From assembly GCA_019635355.1 (NCBI GenBank), contig JAHBZQ010000001.1, positions 1,178,001-1,242,000 of the forward strand: a stretch of 64,000 nt of DNA, read 5' to 3'. The notes beneath the pieces are model-generated. The model was not told the DNA's origin. It did not search any database and saw only the letters and a program-made list of their open reading frames with translations. Positions 50,565 to 59,781 of the stretch are shown piece by piece. The stretch's first letter is position 1. The number at the start of each line of letters is the position of its first letter. Source of the stretch: Rhizobacter sp. GTDB taxonomy: Bacteria > Pseudomonadota > Gammaproteobacteria > Burkholderiales > Burkholderiaceae_C. Position numbers and translations under genes: made by a program.

Positions 50565-51266
50565 TTAGACCTCCAGCCACTCCTTGCGAATGGCCGCGTC
50601 AGCGCGCAGCTGGGCCGGCGTTCCTTCGAACACCACCTGGCCGTGGCCCATCACGTAGCAACGCTCCGAGATCTCGAGCGCGATGGTGAGCTTCTGCTCG
50701 ACCAGCAGCACCGAGATGCCACGGCGCTTGAGTTCCTTCAGGTACTCGGCCACGAGTTCGACGATCTTGGGCGCGAGGCCTTCGGTCGGCTCGTCGATCA
50801 TGATGAGGTCGGGGTCGCCCATCAGCGTGCGGCACAGCGTGAGCATCTGCTGCTCGCCACCCGAGAGCACGCCGGCCTCGGTGTGCTGGCGCTCCTTGAG
50901 CCGCGGGAACATCTGGTACATGTCGTCGAACGACCAGCGCGGCTTCTTGCTCGTGCCTTTCTCCCCGAGCATCAGGTTCTGGTGCACGGTGAGCTTGGGG
51001 AAGATGTCGCGGTTCTCGGGCACGTAGCCGATGCCGGCGTGGGCGATCTGGAAGGCCTTCTTGCCGAGGATTTCTTGATCGCGCCACTTGACCGAGCCGT
51101 GGCCGTCGACCAGGCCCATGATCGTCTTGGCAGTGGTCGAGCGACCCGAGCCGTTGCGGCCCAGCAGCGCCACGATCTCGCCCGGCTTCACGTCGAGGTT
51201 CACGCCATGCAGCACATGGCTCTTGCCGTAGAAGGCGTGCAGGTCTTTGAGTTGAAGCATCGTCAT
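50565..51266 (-). CDS. livF: Branched-chain amino acid/carboxylate-type ABC transporter ATPase, LivF-like, with Walker A Arg
   Basis: A 233-residue ATPase of the hydrophobic amino acid uptake (HAAT) class. The ABC signature LSGGEQQML and Walker B LIMIDEP are intact, but the Walker A loop reads GRNGSGRST (36-44), with Arg42 in place of the near-universal Lys. The codon is CGC and the frame is clear. The start could be Met1 or Met3 (TMLQLKDLHAFY). It follows livG by 83 bp, in which a dispersed repeat lies. Confidence 0.9.
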   Translation of the reverse strand: MTMLQLKDLHAFYGKSHVLHGVNLDVKPGEIVALLGRNGSGRSTTAKTIMGLVDGHGSVKWRDQEILGKKAFQIAHAGIGYVPENRDIFPKLTVHQNLMLGEKGTSKKPRWSFDDMYQMFPRLKERQHTEAGVLSGGEQQMLTLCRTLMGDPDLIMIDEPTEGLAPKIVELVAEYLKELKRRGISVLLVEQKLTIALEISERCYVMGHGQVVFEGTPAQLRADAAIRKEWLEV

Positions 51267-51300
51267 GTCAGGCCTCCTGCCGGGCCGTCCCAAAGGAGGC

Positions 51301-51344
51301 CTGCGCCCCCTCGGGGGGAAGTGAACGGAGTGAACGTGGGGGCG
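51301..51344. repeat. Burkholderiales-type intergenic repeat between livG and livF
   Basis: CTGCGCCCCCTCGGGGGGAA followed by GTGAACGGAGTGAACGTGGG and GGCG. The pattern (G/C-run palindrome, then a GAACG-type repeat and a second G-run) is a common dispersed element in this order. A related copy in the other orientation begins at 61663. Confidence 0.65.
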
Positions 51345-51349
51345 TCATG

Positions 51350-52150
51350 TCAGTGCCCCGCAGCTTGCTGTTCGGCCAGCACGGAGCCGAGATAGGCCTC
51401 CTGCACACGCGCATTGGCGCGCACGGCATCGGGCGTGTCGAAGGCGATCACCTCGCCGTACACCAGCACGGCGATCTTGTCGGCCAGGCCGAACACCACG
51501 CCCATGTCGTGCTCCACGGTGAGCAGCGTCTTGCCGACGGTGATCTCTCGGATGAGCTGGATGAAGCGCGAGGTCTCGCTCTTGCTCATGCCGGCGGTCG
51601 GCTCGTCGAGCAGGATCACGCTGGCACCGCCGGCGATGGTGATGCCGACCTCGAGCGCACGCTGTTCGGCGTAGGTGAGGTTCATCGCCGCTTCGTCGCG
51701 CTTGGCTTCGAGCTTGATCATTCGCATGACCTGCTCGGCGCGGTCATTCGCGTCGTGCAGGTTGGCGAGGAACTTCCAGAACACGTAGCGATAGCCCATC
51801 GACCACAGCACCGCGCAGCGGATGTTCTCGAACACCGACAGGCGCCCGAAGAGGTTGGACACCTGGAAGCTGCGCGCGAGCCCGCGGCGGCTGATCTCGA
51901 ACGGCCGCAGGCCGTCAATGCGCTGGCCATGCAGCTTGATCTCGCCACTCGTGAGACCGAAGCGGCCGCTGATCAGGTTGAACAGCGTGGACTTGCCGGC
52001 GCCGTTGGGGCCGATGATGGCCACACGCTCGCCTTCCTTCACCTTGAGCGAAGCGCCACGGATGATTTCGGTCTTGCCGAAGCTCTTGCGGCAGTCATTG
52101 AGCTCGATGGCCCAACCGCCCTTGTCGTTTGCCACGTTGCCCTGGCTCAT
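51350..52150 (-). CDS. livG: ABC transporter ATPase, LivG-like
   Basis: A 266-residue ATPase with a canonical Walker A GPNGAGKST (47-55), a signature region degenerate as LTYAEQRALEVG, and Walker B VILLDEP. The HAAT-specific C-terminal segment KIAVLVYGEVIAFDTP ... VQEAYLG is present. It pairs with LivF, whose Walker A is altered. Its ATG overlaps the livM stop (ATGA). Confidence 0.93.
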   Translation of the reverse strand: MSQGNVANDKGGWAIELNDCRKSFGKTEIIRGASLKVKEGERVAIIGPNGAGKSTLFNLISGRFGLTSGEIKLHGQRIDGLRPFEISRRGLARSFQVSNLFGRLSVFENIRCAVLWSMGYRYVFWKFLANLHDANDRAEQVMRMIKLEAKRDEAAMNLTYAEQRALEVGITIAGGASVILLDEPTAGMSKSETSRFIQLIREITVGKTLLTVEHDMGVVFGLADKIAVLVYGEVIAFDTPDAVRANARVQEAYLGSVLAEQQAAGH

Positions 52151-53442
52151 GCAGCACCTCTGCGGTGAATCTCTTTTTCGATTTCTTCCTGGATGGCGCC
52201 CCACTTCGCATGGAAGCGGCGACGCACCAGCTCGAACAGCCCACCACCCACCAGCAGCAGCGCGGCTGCTCCGATCCAGTTGGTCATGTCCTTGGTGTTG
52301 AGCACCTGGCCCATGAACTTGATGGTGTCGCCGGTGCCGGCTTCGAGCTGCACGTGATAGACCATCTCGATGATGGCGGCACCACCGACCAGCCACACCA
52401 CGGTGGTGAGGAAGAGGCCCACGTAGCTCAGGGCCAGACGCTTCCACTTGCCGAACGCCGCCACGCGCACGTTCATCATGATCAGGCTGGCGATGCCGCC
52501 GGGGGCGAACATCACCATCACCAGGAACACGATGCCGAGGTACAGCAGCCAGGCCTTCGTCATCTCAGACAGCAGCACGAAGGCCAGCACCGCCAGCACC
52601 GCGCCGATGATCGGGCCGAAGAAGAACGAGGCACCCCCGAGGAAGGTGAACAGCAGGTAGCCGCCCGAGCGCGCCGCGCCCACCGACTCGGCCGTCACGA
52701 TCTCGAAGTTGATCGCCGTCAGGCCGCCACCGATGCCGGCGAAGAAGCCGGCGATGATGAAGGCGATGTAGCGCACCACCTGGGTGTTGTAGCCGACGAA
52801 CTCCACACGCTCCGGGTTGTCGCGCACCGCATTGAGCATGCGGCCAAGCGGCGTGCGCGTCAGCATGAACATCAGGCCGGTGCAGACGAAGCAGTAGACC
52901 GCGATCAGGTAGTACACCTGGAGGCCCGGGCCGAAGGTGATGCCGAAGAACGGCTCGCCGACCACGCGGTTGCCGCTCACGCCGCCCTCGCCGCCGAAGA
53001 AGCCCGAGAACATCAGCGACATCGCGAACACCAGCTCGCCCACACCCAGCGTGATCATCGCGAAGGTGTTGGCCGCCTTCTTGGTGGTCACCCACCCGAG
53101 CAGTGCGGCGATGCTCGCCCCCGCCAGCCCGCCCACGATGGGCAACAGGCTCACGGGAATCGGCAGCTTGCCACCGCCCACGAGGTTGAGCGCATGGATC
53201 GTGAAGAACGCGCCCAGGCCGGTGTAGACGGCATGGCCGAAGCTCAGCATGCCGCCTTGGCCGAGCAGCATGTTGTAGCTGAGGCAGATGATGATCATGT
53301 AGCCCATCTGCGACAGCACCGTCAGCGCCAAGCTGCTCTTGAAGAGCAGCGGGGCCACCAGCAGGAGCAGTGCAAAGCCGCTCCACAGCAGAAGACGGCC
53401 CACGTTGAAGGGCTGGAATTGGAAGTATTGTGTTTTGCTCAT
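52147..53442 (-). CDS. livM: ABC transporter permease, LivM-like
   Basis: A 431-residue permease with about ten membrane spans. The HAAT hallmark GGQGMLSFGHAVYTGLGAF-type stretch is at about residues 65-83, and GGEGGVSGNRV follows. An additional C-terminal pair of helices after about 330 makes it longer than the usual ~330-residue LivM. The start MSKTQYFQF lies one base after the livH stop. Confidence 0.93.
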   Translation of the reverse strand: MSKTQYFQFQPFNVGRLLLWSGFALLLLVAPLLFKSSLALTVLSQMGYMIIICLSYNMLLGQGGMLSFGHAVYTGLGAFFTIHALNLVGGGKLPIPVSLLPIVGGLAGASIAALLGWVTTKKAANTFAMITLGVGELVFAMSLMFSGFFGGEGGVSGNRVVGEPFFGITFGPGLQVYYLIAVYCFVCTGLMFMLTRTPLGRMLNAVRDNPERVEFVGYNTQVVRYIAFIIAGFFAGIGGGLTAINFEIVTAESVGAARSGGYLLFTFLGGASFFFGPIIGAVLAVLAFVLLSEMTKAWLLYLGIVFLVMVMFAPGGIASLIMMNVRVAAFGKWKRLALSYVGLFLTTVVWLVGGAAIIEMVYHVQLEAGTGDTIKFMGQVLNTKDMTNWIGAAALLLVGGGLFELVRRRFHAKWGAIQEEIEKEIHRRGAA

Positions 53443-53443
53443 G

Positions 53444-54391
53444 TCAGCCCTCACGCGTGCCCATGAGGCCCTTCGGGCGGAAGATCAGCATCAGCACCAG
53501 CAGGACATAGGGAAGGATCGGGGCCACCTGCGAGATCTTGAGTTCCATCAGGGGGTAGCCGAAAGTGGACGGAGAGACGCTCACGTTGAGATGGCGCAGC
53601 GCCGTCAGCACCGACTGGTCCATCGCGACGGCAAAGGTCTGCACGATGCCGATGAGCAACGACGCGGCAAACGCGCCGGCCAGCGAGCCCATGCCACCCA
53701 CCACCACCACCACGAAGATGATCGGGCCGACCGCAGCGGCCATGCCGGGCTCGGTGACGTAGGCGTTGCCGCCGATCACACCGGCAAGGCCTGCAAGCGC
53801 AGCACCGCCGCCGAACACCAGCATGAAGACGCGCGGCACGTTATGGCCGAGCGCTTCGGACATCTCAGGGTGCGTCAGCGCCGACTGGATGATGAGGCCG
53901 ATGCGGGTCTTGGCCAGCAGCAGCCAGACCGAGAAGAGCATCAGCAAGGCGACCAGCATCATGAAGCCGCGGTACATCGGGAACTGCGTGCCGTAGATCG
54001 TGAACAGCGGGCCACTGAGAGCCTCGGGCACCTTGTAGTCGACCGGCAGGCGCCCCCAGGTGAGCTGCACCAGCTCGAGCAGCACGAACGACAGGCCGAA
54101 GGTGATCAGCAGTTCGGGCACGTGGCCGAACTTGTGCACGCGGCGCAGGAAGAAACGCTCGAAAGCCGCACCGGCCAGGAAGGCCAGCAGCGGGGCCACG
54201 ATCAGCGCGGGCCAGTAGCCCACGTATTTCATCGTGGTGAACGCGAAGTAGGCGCCGAGCATGTAGAAGCTGGCATGGGCGAAATTGAGCACGCCCATCA
54301 TGCTGAAGATCAGGGTCAAGCCCGAACTCAGCATGAACAGCAGCAGCCCGTAGCTGATGCCGTTCAGTAGCGATATGGTGAAGAACTCCAT
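53444..54391 (-). CDS. livH: ABC transporter permease, LivH-like
   Basis: A 315-residue permease with about eight membrane segments and the family motif GLTLIFSMMGVLNFAHASFY (given by residues 24-43). It forms the membrane channel with LivM. The substrate is not deducible: HAAT transporters carry branched-chain amino acids, amides, urea or aromatic and aliphatic carboxylates. Confidence 0.94.
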   Translation of the reverse strand: MEFFTISLLNGISYGLLLFMLSSGLTLIFSMMGVLNFAHASFYMLGAYFAFTTMKYVGYWPALIVAPLLAFLAGAAFERFFLRRVHKFGHVPELLITFGLSFVLLELVQLTWGRLPVDYKVPEALSGPLFTIYGTQFPMYRGFMMLVALLMLFSVWLLLAKTRIGLIIQSALTHPEMSEALGHNVPRVFMLVFGGGAALAGLAGVIGGNAYVTEPGMAAAVGPIIFVVVVVGGMGSLAGAFAASLLIGIVQTFAVAMDQSVLTALRHLNVSVSPSTFGYPLMELKISQVAPILPYVLLVLMLIFRPKGLMGTREG

Positions 54392-54724
54392 CGCGTCGTC
54401 AGGTCCAATTGGTGAGTGTGGAAAGCCGATGTACGCATGCGTGGCAAGCCATGCGAAGCCGAAGCATTGCTGCCGCAAAAAAACACGGCAGCGTACTACG
54501 TGGCGTAACGCTGCGCGGTCGCGGTCGAGACACGATCAGTACCTCGCCCACCCGTGCGCGAGCAGTGCGCACCGTAGTTGATTTCCAGGGTGCCCGAGAT
54601 AGGGACTACCCCGCTGCAACGCACAAAAAGAGGCAAGCCCGTGAAGACTTGCCTCTCTTTGCAGAGACATGCAGAGATCGCTCGCAGAAGGCCTTCGCAG
54701 ACCTTCCGCAAGCGGGCTCGGGAA
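54392..54724. other. livK-livH gap (333 bp) without a gene
   Basis: No plausible coding frame. It holds the livK terminator hairpin near 54625-54656 and an A-rich stretch near 54477 (AAAAAAACACGG). Partial read-through from livK or a second promoter here would set the high ratio of binding protein to permease typical of such operons. Confidence 0.7.
54625..54656 (-). terminator. Terminator after livK
   Basis: On the minus strand AGAGGCAAG and CTTGCCTCT enclose ten bases and are followed by TTTTTGTG. Confidence 0.85.
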
Positions 54725-55975
54725 TCAGCCCGGGCGCTTCATCTGGCAGGTGGTCGGGGTGCTGGCCACATACGGCTCGAACACCTTCTCGGCGTGCCAG
54801 GTGTTGCCGGTGTTCTCACGGTTCACCGGGTTCTTCTTGTCGACCTTGTTCCAGCTGGCCAGGTACAGCGTCTGCTGCAGCTGGTGGTCGCTGGCGCGCA
54901 TCTGGATGTCACCCGAGTACGACTTGACCGACAGGCCTTCCATCGCCTTGGCGACCTTCACCGGGTCGGTCGACTTGGCCTTGGCAATGCCGCCGCTGAG
55001 GATGTCGAACAGCGACAGCGAGGTGGCGGTGCTGAAGTCTTCACCCTTGAAGCGGGTCTCGAAGGCCTTCATGGCTTCCTGGTACTCGCCCGGCAGGTTC
55101 GGGTAGCCCGGGTAGACATAGCGCACCTTGCCCAGGCCGTAGTTGCCCAGCGCGGTCGGCGAGCCGGCAGCGCCAGCGTAGTAGGTGTACCAGTTGACGT
55201 TCAGGCCGGCGTCTTGGGCGGCCTTGAACAGCAGGGCCATGTCGTTGCCCCAGTTGCCGGTGATCACGGTGTCGGCACCCGACTGCTTGATCTTGGCGAC
55301 GTAAGGCGAGAAGTCCTTCACCTGGGCGATGGGGTGCAGGTCTTCGCCGACGATCTGCACGTCGGGGCGCTTGCGGGCCAGGTTTTCCTTGGCGAACTTG
55401 GCGACCTGATGGCCGTGCGAGTAGTTCTGACCAATGATGTAGACCTTCTTGATGTCCTTCTGGTCCTTCATGTAGGTCGTCATCGCTTCCATCTTCATCG
55501 ACGTGTCGGCGTCGAAGCGGAAGTGCCAGTAGTTGCACTTGCTGTTGGTCAGGTCAGGGTCGACCGCAGCGTAGTTGAGCAGGATGACTTCCTTGCCGGG
55601 GTTGCGCTCGTTGTGCTTGCTGATGGCGTCGATCAGGGCCATGGCGGGGGCCGAACCATTGCCGTTGACGATGTAGCGGATGTTCTGGTCGATGACGGCC
55701 TTCAGGACGCTCAGGCTTTCCTGGGCCGAACCCTTGTTGTCGAACGGAACGATCTCGTACTTCACGCCCGCCGGGTTGCCCTTGCCGCTCTTGCGATCGG
55801 CGACGGACTGGAAGGTGTGCAAGATGTTCGTGCCGATGTTGGCCATCGGACCCGACAGCGGGTCAACGAATGCCAGCTTGACGGTCTCCCCGGCCTGGGC
55901 GAACGCTGCGCTCACGCTGAGCGACAGGGCCGCTGCGGCCACCGACATGCCGAACATCTTCTTCGCGAATTTCAT
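54725..55975 (-). CDS. livK: ABC transporter periplasmic substrate-binding protein, LivK-like
   Basis: A 416-residue binding protein with a signal peptide (1-26, ...VSAAFAQ) and the type I periplasmic-binding fold (VKLAFVDPLSGPMANIG, residues 32-48; VNGNGSAPAMALI; YTYYAGAAGSPTALG). It has two Cys residues (KCNYW and TTCQM), which might form a cystine. The nearest functional group is the branched-chain amino acid/aromatic-acid binding class. It lies beside an acyl-CoA ligase and beta-oxidation genes, which favours a carboxylate ligand; that is an inference. Confidence 0.92.
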   Translation of the reverse strand: MKFAKKMFGMSVAAAALSLSVSAAFAQAGETVKLAFVDPLSGPMANIGTNILHTFQSVADRKSGKGNPAGVKYEIVPFDNKGSAQESLSVLKAVIDQNIRYIVNGNGSAPAMALIDAISKHNERNPGKEVILLNYAAVDPDLTNSKCNYWHFRFDADTSMKMEAMTTYMKDQKDIKKVYIIGQNYSHGHQVAKFAKENLARKRPDVQIVGEDLHPIAQVKDFSPYVAKIKQSGADTVITGNWGNDMALLFKAAQDAGLNVNWYTYYAGAAGSPTALGNYGLGKVRYVYPGYPNLPGEYQEAMKAFETRFKGEDFSTATSLSLFDILSGGIAKAKSTDPVKVAKAMEGLSVKSYSGDIQMRASDHQLQQTLYLASWNKVDKKNPVNRENTGNTWHAEKVFEPYVASTPTTCQMKRPG

Positions 55976-56103
55976 GACTTCTCCTTGGTGCACAAAAAAC
56001 AAAACCCCATGAACATACCTGAATAGACCCTTCGGCCGATTCAAGGATTACCCGGAATCGCACGACAGTGCAAACCCTCTCTCCCGCTCTGCAGAACTGG
56101 CGT

Positions 56104-57747
56104 CTAACCAGGGAGCTGATGGTCTTTGAACGTCTCTCGCAACTTGAGTTTCTGGATCTTGCCGGTCGCCGTATGAGGGATTTCGCTAACGAAGGCCACG
56201 TCGTCCGGGATCTGCCACTTCGCGATGCGGCCCTCGAAGAACCCGAGCAGCTCTTCGCGGGTCAGCTCGGCGCCCGGCTTCTTCACGACGACCAGCAAGG
56301 GGCGCTCGTCCCACTTCGGGTGCCGGCAGGCGATGGCCGCGGCCTCGTGCACCGCCGGGTGGGCCATTGCGATGTTCTCGAGGTCGATGGAGCTGATCCA
56401 TTCGCCGCCGGACTTGATCACGTCCTTGCTGCGGTCGGTGATCTGCATGAAGCCGTCGGCATCGATGGTGGCCACGTCGCCGGTCGGGAACCACTCGAGC
56501 CCTTCGACCTTCACGAGTGGTGACTCTTCGCGCTGGTAGTAGCTGGCGATGACCCAGGGGCCTCTCACCACCAGGTTGCCCGACGCCTTGCCATCCCACG
56601 GCAGCGGCTTGTTGTCGTCATCGAGGATCAGCATGTCGACGCCGTAGACCACACGCCCTTGCGTGAACTGCAGGCGCTCCTTGGCTTCCTTGCTGAGCGA
56701 CACGTGCTTGCCCTTGAGCTTGGCCAGCGTGCCGAGCGGCGACATCTCGGTCATGCCCCACGCATGGATCACTTCGACGCCGAACTCGTCTTGCAGCGTG
56801 CGCAGCATCGACGGCGGGCAGGCCGAGCCGCCGATCACCGTGCGCTTGAAGGTGCTGAACTTGAGGTCGTTCTGCTTCACGTAGTTGAGGAGGCCGAGCC
56901 ACACGGTCGGCACGCCGGCGCTGAAGGTGACCTTCTCGGTCTCGAAGAGCTCGTGCAATGACTTGCCGTCGAGGTGCGGCCCCGGCATCACGAGCTTGGC
57001 GCCGACGAGCGCCGCGGAATACGGCAGCCCCCAGGCGTTGACGTGGAACATCGGCACCACCGGAAGGATGGTGTCGGCCGCCGAGCAACCCAGCGCATCG
57101 GGCAAGGCGCTCGCGTAGGCGTGCAGCAGCGTCGAGCGGTGGCTGTAGACGGCGCCCTTGGGGTTGCCGGTGGTGCCCGAGGTGTAGCAGATGCTCGAGG
57201 CGGTGCTCTCGTCGAACTCGGGCCAGGCGTAGTGGCCGTCTTCGGCCTCCACCAGCTCGTCGTAGCAGAGCAGGCCCTTCAGGCTGCTGGCGGCCGGCAT
57301 GTGCGCGCGGTCGGTCATCAGCACGAAGTGCTTCACGCTCTTGAGCATCGGCGCGATCTTCTCCACCAGCGGCAGGAAGGTGAGGTCGAAGCACAGCACC
57401 TTGTCCTTCGCGTCTTCGGCGATCCAGACGATCTGCTCCGGGAAGAGCCGCGGGTTGATGGTGTGGCACACCAGCGCCGAGCCGGAAGCAGCATAGTAGA
57501 TCTCGAGGTGCCGGTAGCCGTTCCAGGCCAGCGTGCCCACGCGGTCGCCGGCTTCGCAGCCGAGCCGCGCGAAGGCCTGCGCCAGCTTGCGCGCACGCAG
57601 TTCGCAGTCCTTGTAGGTGTAGCGGTGGATGTCGCCTTCGGTGCGCTTGGAGACGATCTCGGTGTCGGCCGAATGCCGCGCCGCGTGCTTGATGAGCGAC
57701 GAGATCATCAGCGGCATTTCCATCATCTGGCCCATCAGGTGCGCCAT
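56104..57747 (-). CDS. AMP-binding acyl-CoA synthetase (long-chain fatty acid / methylthiopropionate CoA ligase type)
   Basis: A 547-residue ANL-family ligase. The P-loop YTSGTTGNPKGA (about 188-199), the YxxTE-like HAWGMTEMSPLG (about 332-343), TGDVATIDADGF and the C-terminal catalytic GGEWIS and the lysine in GKIQKL are present. It activates a carboxylic acid to its CoA ester through an acyl-adenylate. Homologues are labelled long-chain-fatty-acid or 3-(methylthio)propionyl-CoA ligase; the substrate is not certain. It heads the liv/beta-oxidation run. Confidence 0.9.
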   Translation of the reverse strand: MAHLMGQMMEMPLMISSLIKHAARHSADTEIVSKRTEGDIHRYTYKDCELRARKLAQAFARLGCEAGDRVGTLAWNGYRHLEIYYAASGSALVCHTINPRLFPEQIVWIAEDAKDKVLCFDLTFLPLVEKIAPMLKSVKHFVLMTDRAHMPAASSLKGLLCYDELVEAEDGHYAWPEFDESTASSICYTSGTTGNPKGAVYSHRSTLLHAYASALPDALGCSAADTILPVVPMFHVNAWGLPYSAALVGAKLVMPGPHLDGKSLHELFETEKVTFSAGVPTVWLGLLNYVKQNDLKFSTFKRTVIGGSACPPSMLRTLQDEFGVEVIHAWGMTEMSPLGTLAKLKGKHVSLSKEAKERLQFTQGRVVYGVDMLILDDDNKPLPWDGKASGNLVVRGPWVIASYYQREESPLVKVEGLEWFPTGDVATIDADGFMQITDRSKDVIKSGGEWISSIDLENIAMAHPAVHEAAAIACRHPKWDERPLLVVVKKPGAELTREELLGFFEGRIAKWQIPDDVAFVSEIPHTATGKIQKLKLRETFKDHQLPG

Positions 57748-57864
57748 GTTCTTACCTCGTGAGATTGCTGCAATGCAACGGATGATAGGAACGAGGCAAG
57801 ATGCGCGATTTCACTGTTTACCCCTAGAGAAATCGCAGTCGGACGCGCTCGCTACACTGCCGCG

Positions 57865-59352
57865 ATGGTTGAAGTTTTCGATGGCGCCGAAGCGTCGGTT
57901 GTGCTTGAGCGCCGATGGCCGAATCGCTTTGCCACGCTGGGCGATCGTTTCTACACGCCCATGCAGCCGCAAGGCCTGCCCGAGCCCCATTGGGTCGCGT
58001 GGAGCGAGCGGTGCGCCGAGCTGCTGGGCTGGCAAGGCCAACGCGACGAGCTGCTGCCGGTCTTGAGCGGCAATGCCTCGCTGCCCGGCATGCAGCCGCT
58101 GGCCAGCGTCTACAGCGGCCACCAGTTCGGCGTGTGGGCGGGCCAGCTGGGCGACGGCCGCGCGCACCTGCTCGGTGAGCTCGACACGGCCAGCGGGCCG
58201 ATGGAGATCCAGCTCAAGGGCGCCGGCCTCACGCCCTACTCGCGCATGGGCGACGGGCGTGCGGTGCTGCGCTCGTCGATCCGGGAGTTCCTGTGCTCGG
58301 AGGCGATGGCCGCACTCGGCGTGCCGACGACGCGCGCCCTGTGCATCACCGGCTCGGCCCTCCCCGTGCGCCGCGAAACCCTCGAGACGGCGGCGGTGGT
58401 CACGCGCGTGGCGCCGAGCTTCATCCGCTTCGGGCACTTCGAGCATTTCACGCACACCGCCGAAGACACCGAGGCGCTTCGTCAGCTCGCCGACTTCGTC
58501 ATCGCCCACCACTACCCCGAGTGCGCCACTTTGGCGCAGCCCTATGCGGCTCTGCTCGAAGCGGTGGCGCGCAAGACGGCCGAGCTGATGGCCTGGTGGC
58601 AGGCCGTGGGCTTCTGCCACGGCGTGATGAACACCGACAACATGTCGATCCTCGGCCTCACCATCGACTATGGGCCCTTCGGCTTCCTCGATGCCTTCGA
58701 CCCCGGCCACGTCTGCAACCACTCTGACCACCAGGGCCGCTATGCCTATGCGCGGCAACCCAACGTGGGCTTCTGGAACTTGCACGCGCTCGCACAAGGG
58801 CTGATGCCGCTGATCGACGATGCCGACGCCGCGCTTGCCGCGCTCGAGCCCTACAAGACAGCCTTCCCCCAGGCCCTCACGCGGCAGATGCGCGCAAAGC
58901 TCGGCCTCGCGACCGAGCACGACGGCGACATGGCGCTGATCGACGGCCTGCTCAAGTGCATGGCCGCCGACCGCACCGACTTCAGCATCACCTTCCGCCG
59001 CCTCGCCCAGTTCAACTCGGCCGAAGGCGCGAGCAACGATGTGGTGCGCGACATGTTCCTCGACCGCCCCGCCTTCGACGCCTGGGCGCAGGCCTACAGT
59101 GCGCGCCTGCGCGCCGAAGGCAGCGTCGATGCCGAGCGCGCAGCGCGCATGAACCGCGCGAATCCGAAATACGTCTTGCGCAACCACCTGGCCGAGGTCG
59201 CGATCCGCGCGGCCGAGCAAGGCGACTTCAGCGAGACACACAAACTGCTGAAAGTTCTGGAGCGTCCCTACGACGAACAACCCGAGCATTCGGCCTATGC
59301 CGACTTCCCGCCCGAATGGGCGAAAACTATCGAAGTGTCGTGTTCATCATGA
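57865..59352 (+). CDS. selO: Protein adenylyltransferase SelO (YdiU)
   Basis: A 495-residue pseudokinase-fold enzyme that transfers AMP to Ser, Thr or Tyr residues of proteins and has a redox role. The conserved LKGAGLTPYSRMGDGRAVLR (ATP-binding Lys/Arg), GVMNTDNM and DYGPFGF (catalytic/metal Asp) are present; many family members have a C-terminal selenocysteine or cysteine, and here Cys493 sits three residues from the end (EVSCSS). Its stop overlaps the msrB start (ATGA). Confidence 0.93.
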   Translation: MVEVFDGAEASVVLERRWPNRFATLGDRFYTPMQPQGLPEPHWVAWSERCAELLGWQGQRDELLPVLSGNASLPGMQPLASVYSGHQFGVWAGQLGDGRAHLLGELDTASGPMEIQLKGAGLTPYSRMGDGRAVLRSSIREFLCSEAMAALGVPTTRALCITGSALPVRRETLETAAVVTRVAPSFIRFGHFEHFTHTAEDTEALRQLADFVIAHHYPECATLAQPYAALLEAVARKTAELMAWWQAVGFCHGVMNTDNMSILGLTIDYGPFGFLDAFDPGHVCNHSDHQGRYAYARQPNVGFWNLHALAQGLMPLIDDADAALAALEPYKTAFPQALTRQMRAKLGLATEHDGDMALIDGLLKCMAADRTDFSITFRRLAQFNSAEGASNDVVRDMFLDRPAFDAWAQAYSARLRAEGSVDAERAARMNRANPKYVLRNHLAEVAIRAAEQGDFSETHKLLKVLERPYDEQPEHSAYADFPPEWAKTIEVSCSS

Positions 59353-59750
59353 GCAAGTACAAAGTTGAAAAGTCAGATGCAGAGTGGCGGGCGCAGCTCG
59401 ACCCGATGCAATACGAAGTGGCGCGCCACGCGGCCACCGAGCGCGCCTTCACCGGCAAGTACTGGGATCACTTCCAGAAGGGCCAGTACAACTGCATCGG
59501 CTGCGGCACGCCGCTCTTCAAGTCCGACACCAAGTTCGACGCCGGCTGCGGCTGGCCGAGCTACTGGGAGCCGATCAACAGCGAAGTGATCGAGCGCGTG
59601 GTCGACAAGAGCCACGGCATGGTGCGCGTCGAAGTCCGCTGCAACAACTGTGGCTCGCACCTCGGCCACGTCTTCGAAGACGGCCCCGCCCCCACCGGCG
59701 ACCGCTACTGCATCAATTCGGCGGCGATAGACTTCAAGCCTTCGACCTGA
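59349..59750 (+). CDS. msrB: Peptide-methionine (R)-S-oxide reductase
   Basis: A 133-residue MsrB. Zinc-binding cysteines are Cys49, Cys52, Cys98 and Cys101; catalytic Cys121 lies in DRYCINSAAIDF; Cys67 in GCGWPSY may be the resolving residue. It repairs free or protein-bound methionine-R-sulfoxide in the cytoplasm. Translational coupling to selO links it to oxidative-stress repair. Confidence 0.97.
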   Translation: MSKYKVEKSDAEWRAQLDPMQYEVARHAATERAFTGKYWDHFQKGQYNCIGCGTPLFKSDTKFDAGCGWPSYWEPINSEVIERVVDKSHGMVRVEVRCNNCGSHLGHVFEDGPAPTGDRYCINSAAIDFKPST

Positions 59751-59781
59751 CCCCCGCGGCGCCTCGCGCGCCGCCGCCCCG

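Noticed and set aside
54392..54724. A hidden gene in the livK-livH gap
   Set aside because: Only short frames without ribosome sites or family features are present; the terminator explains the space.
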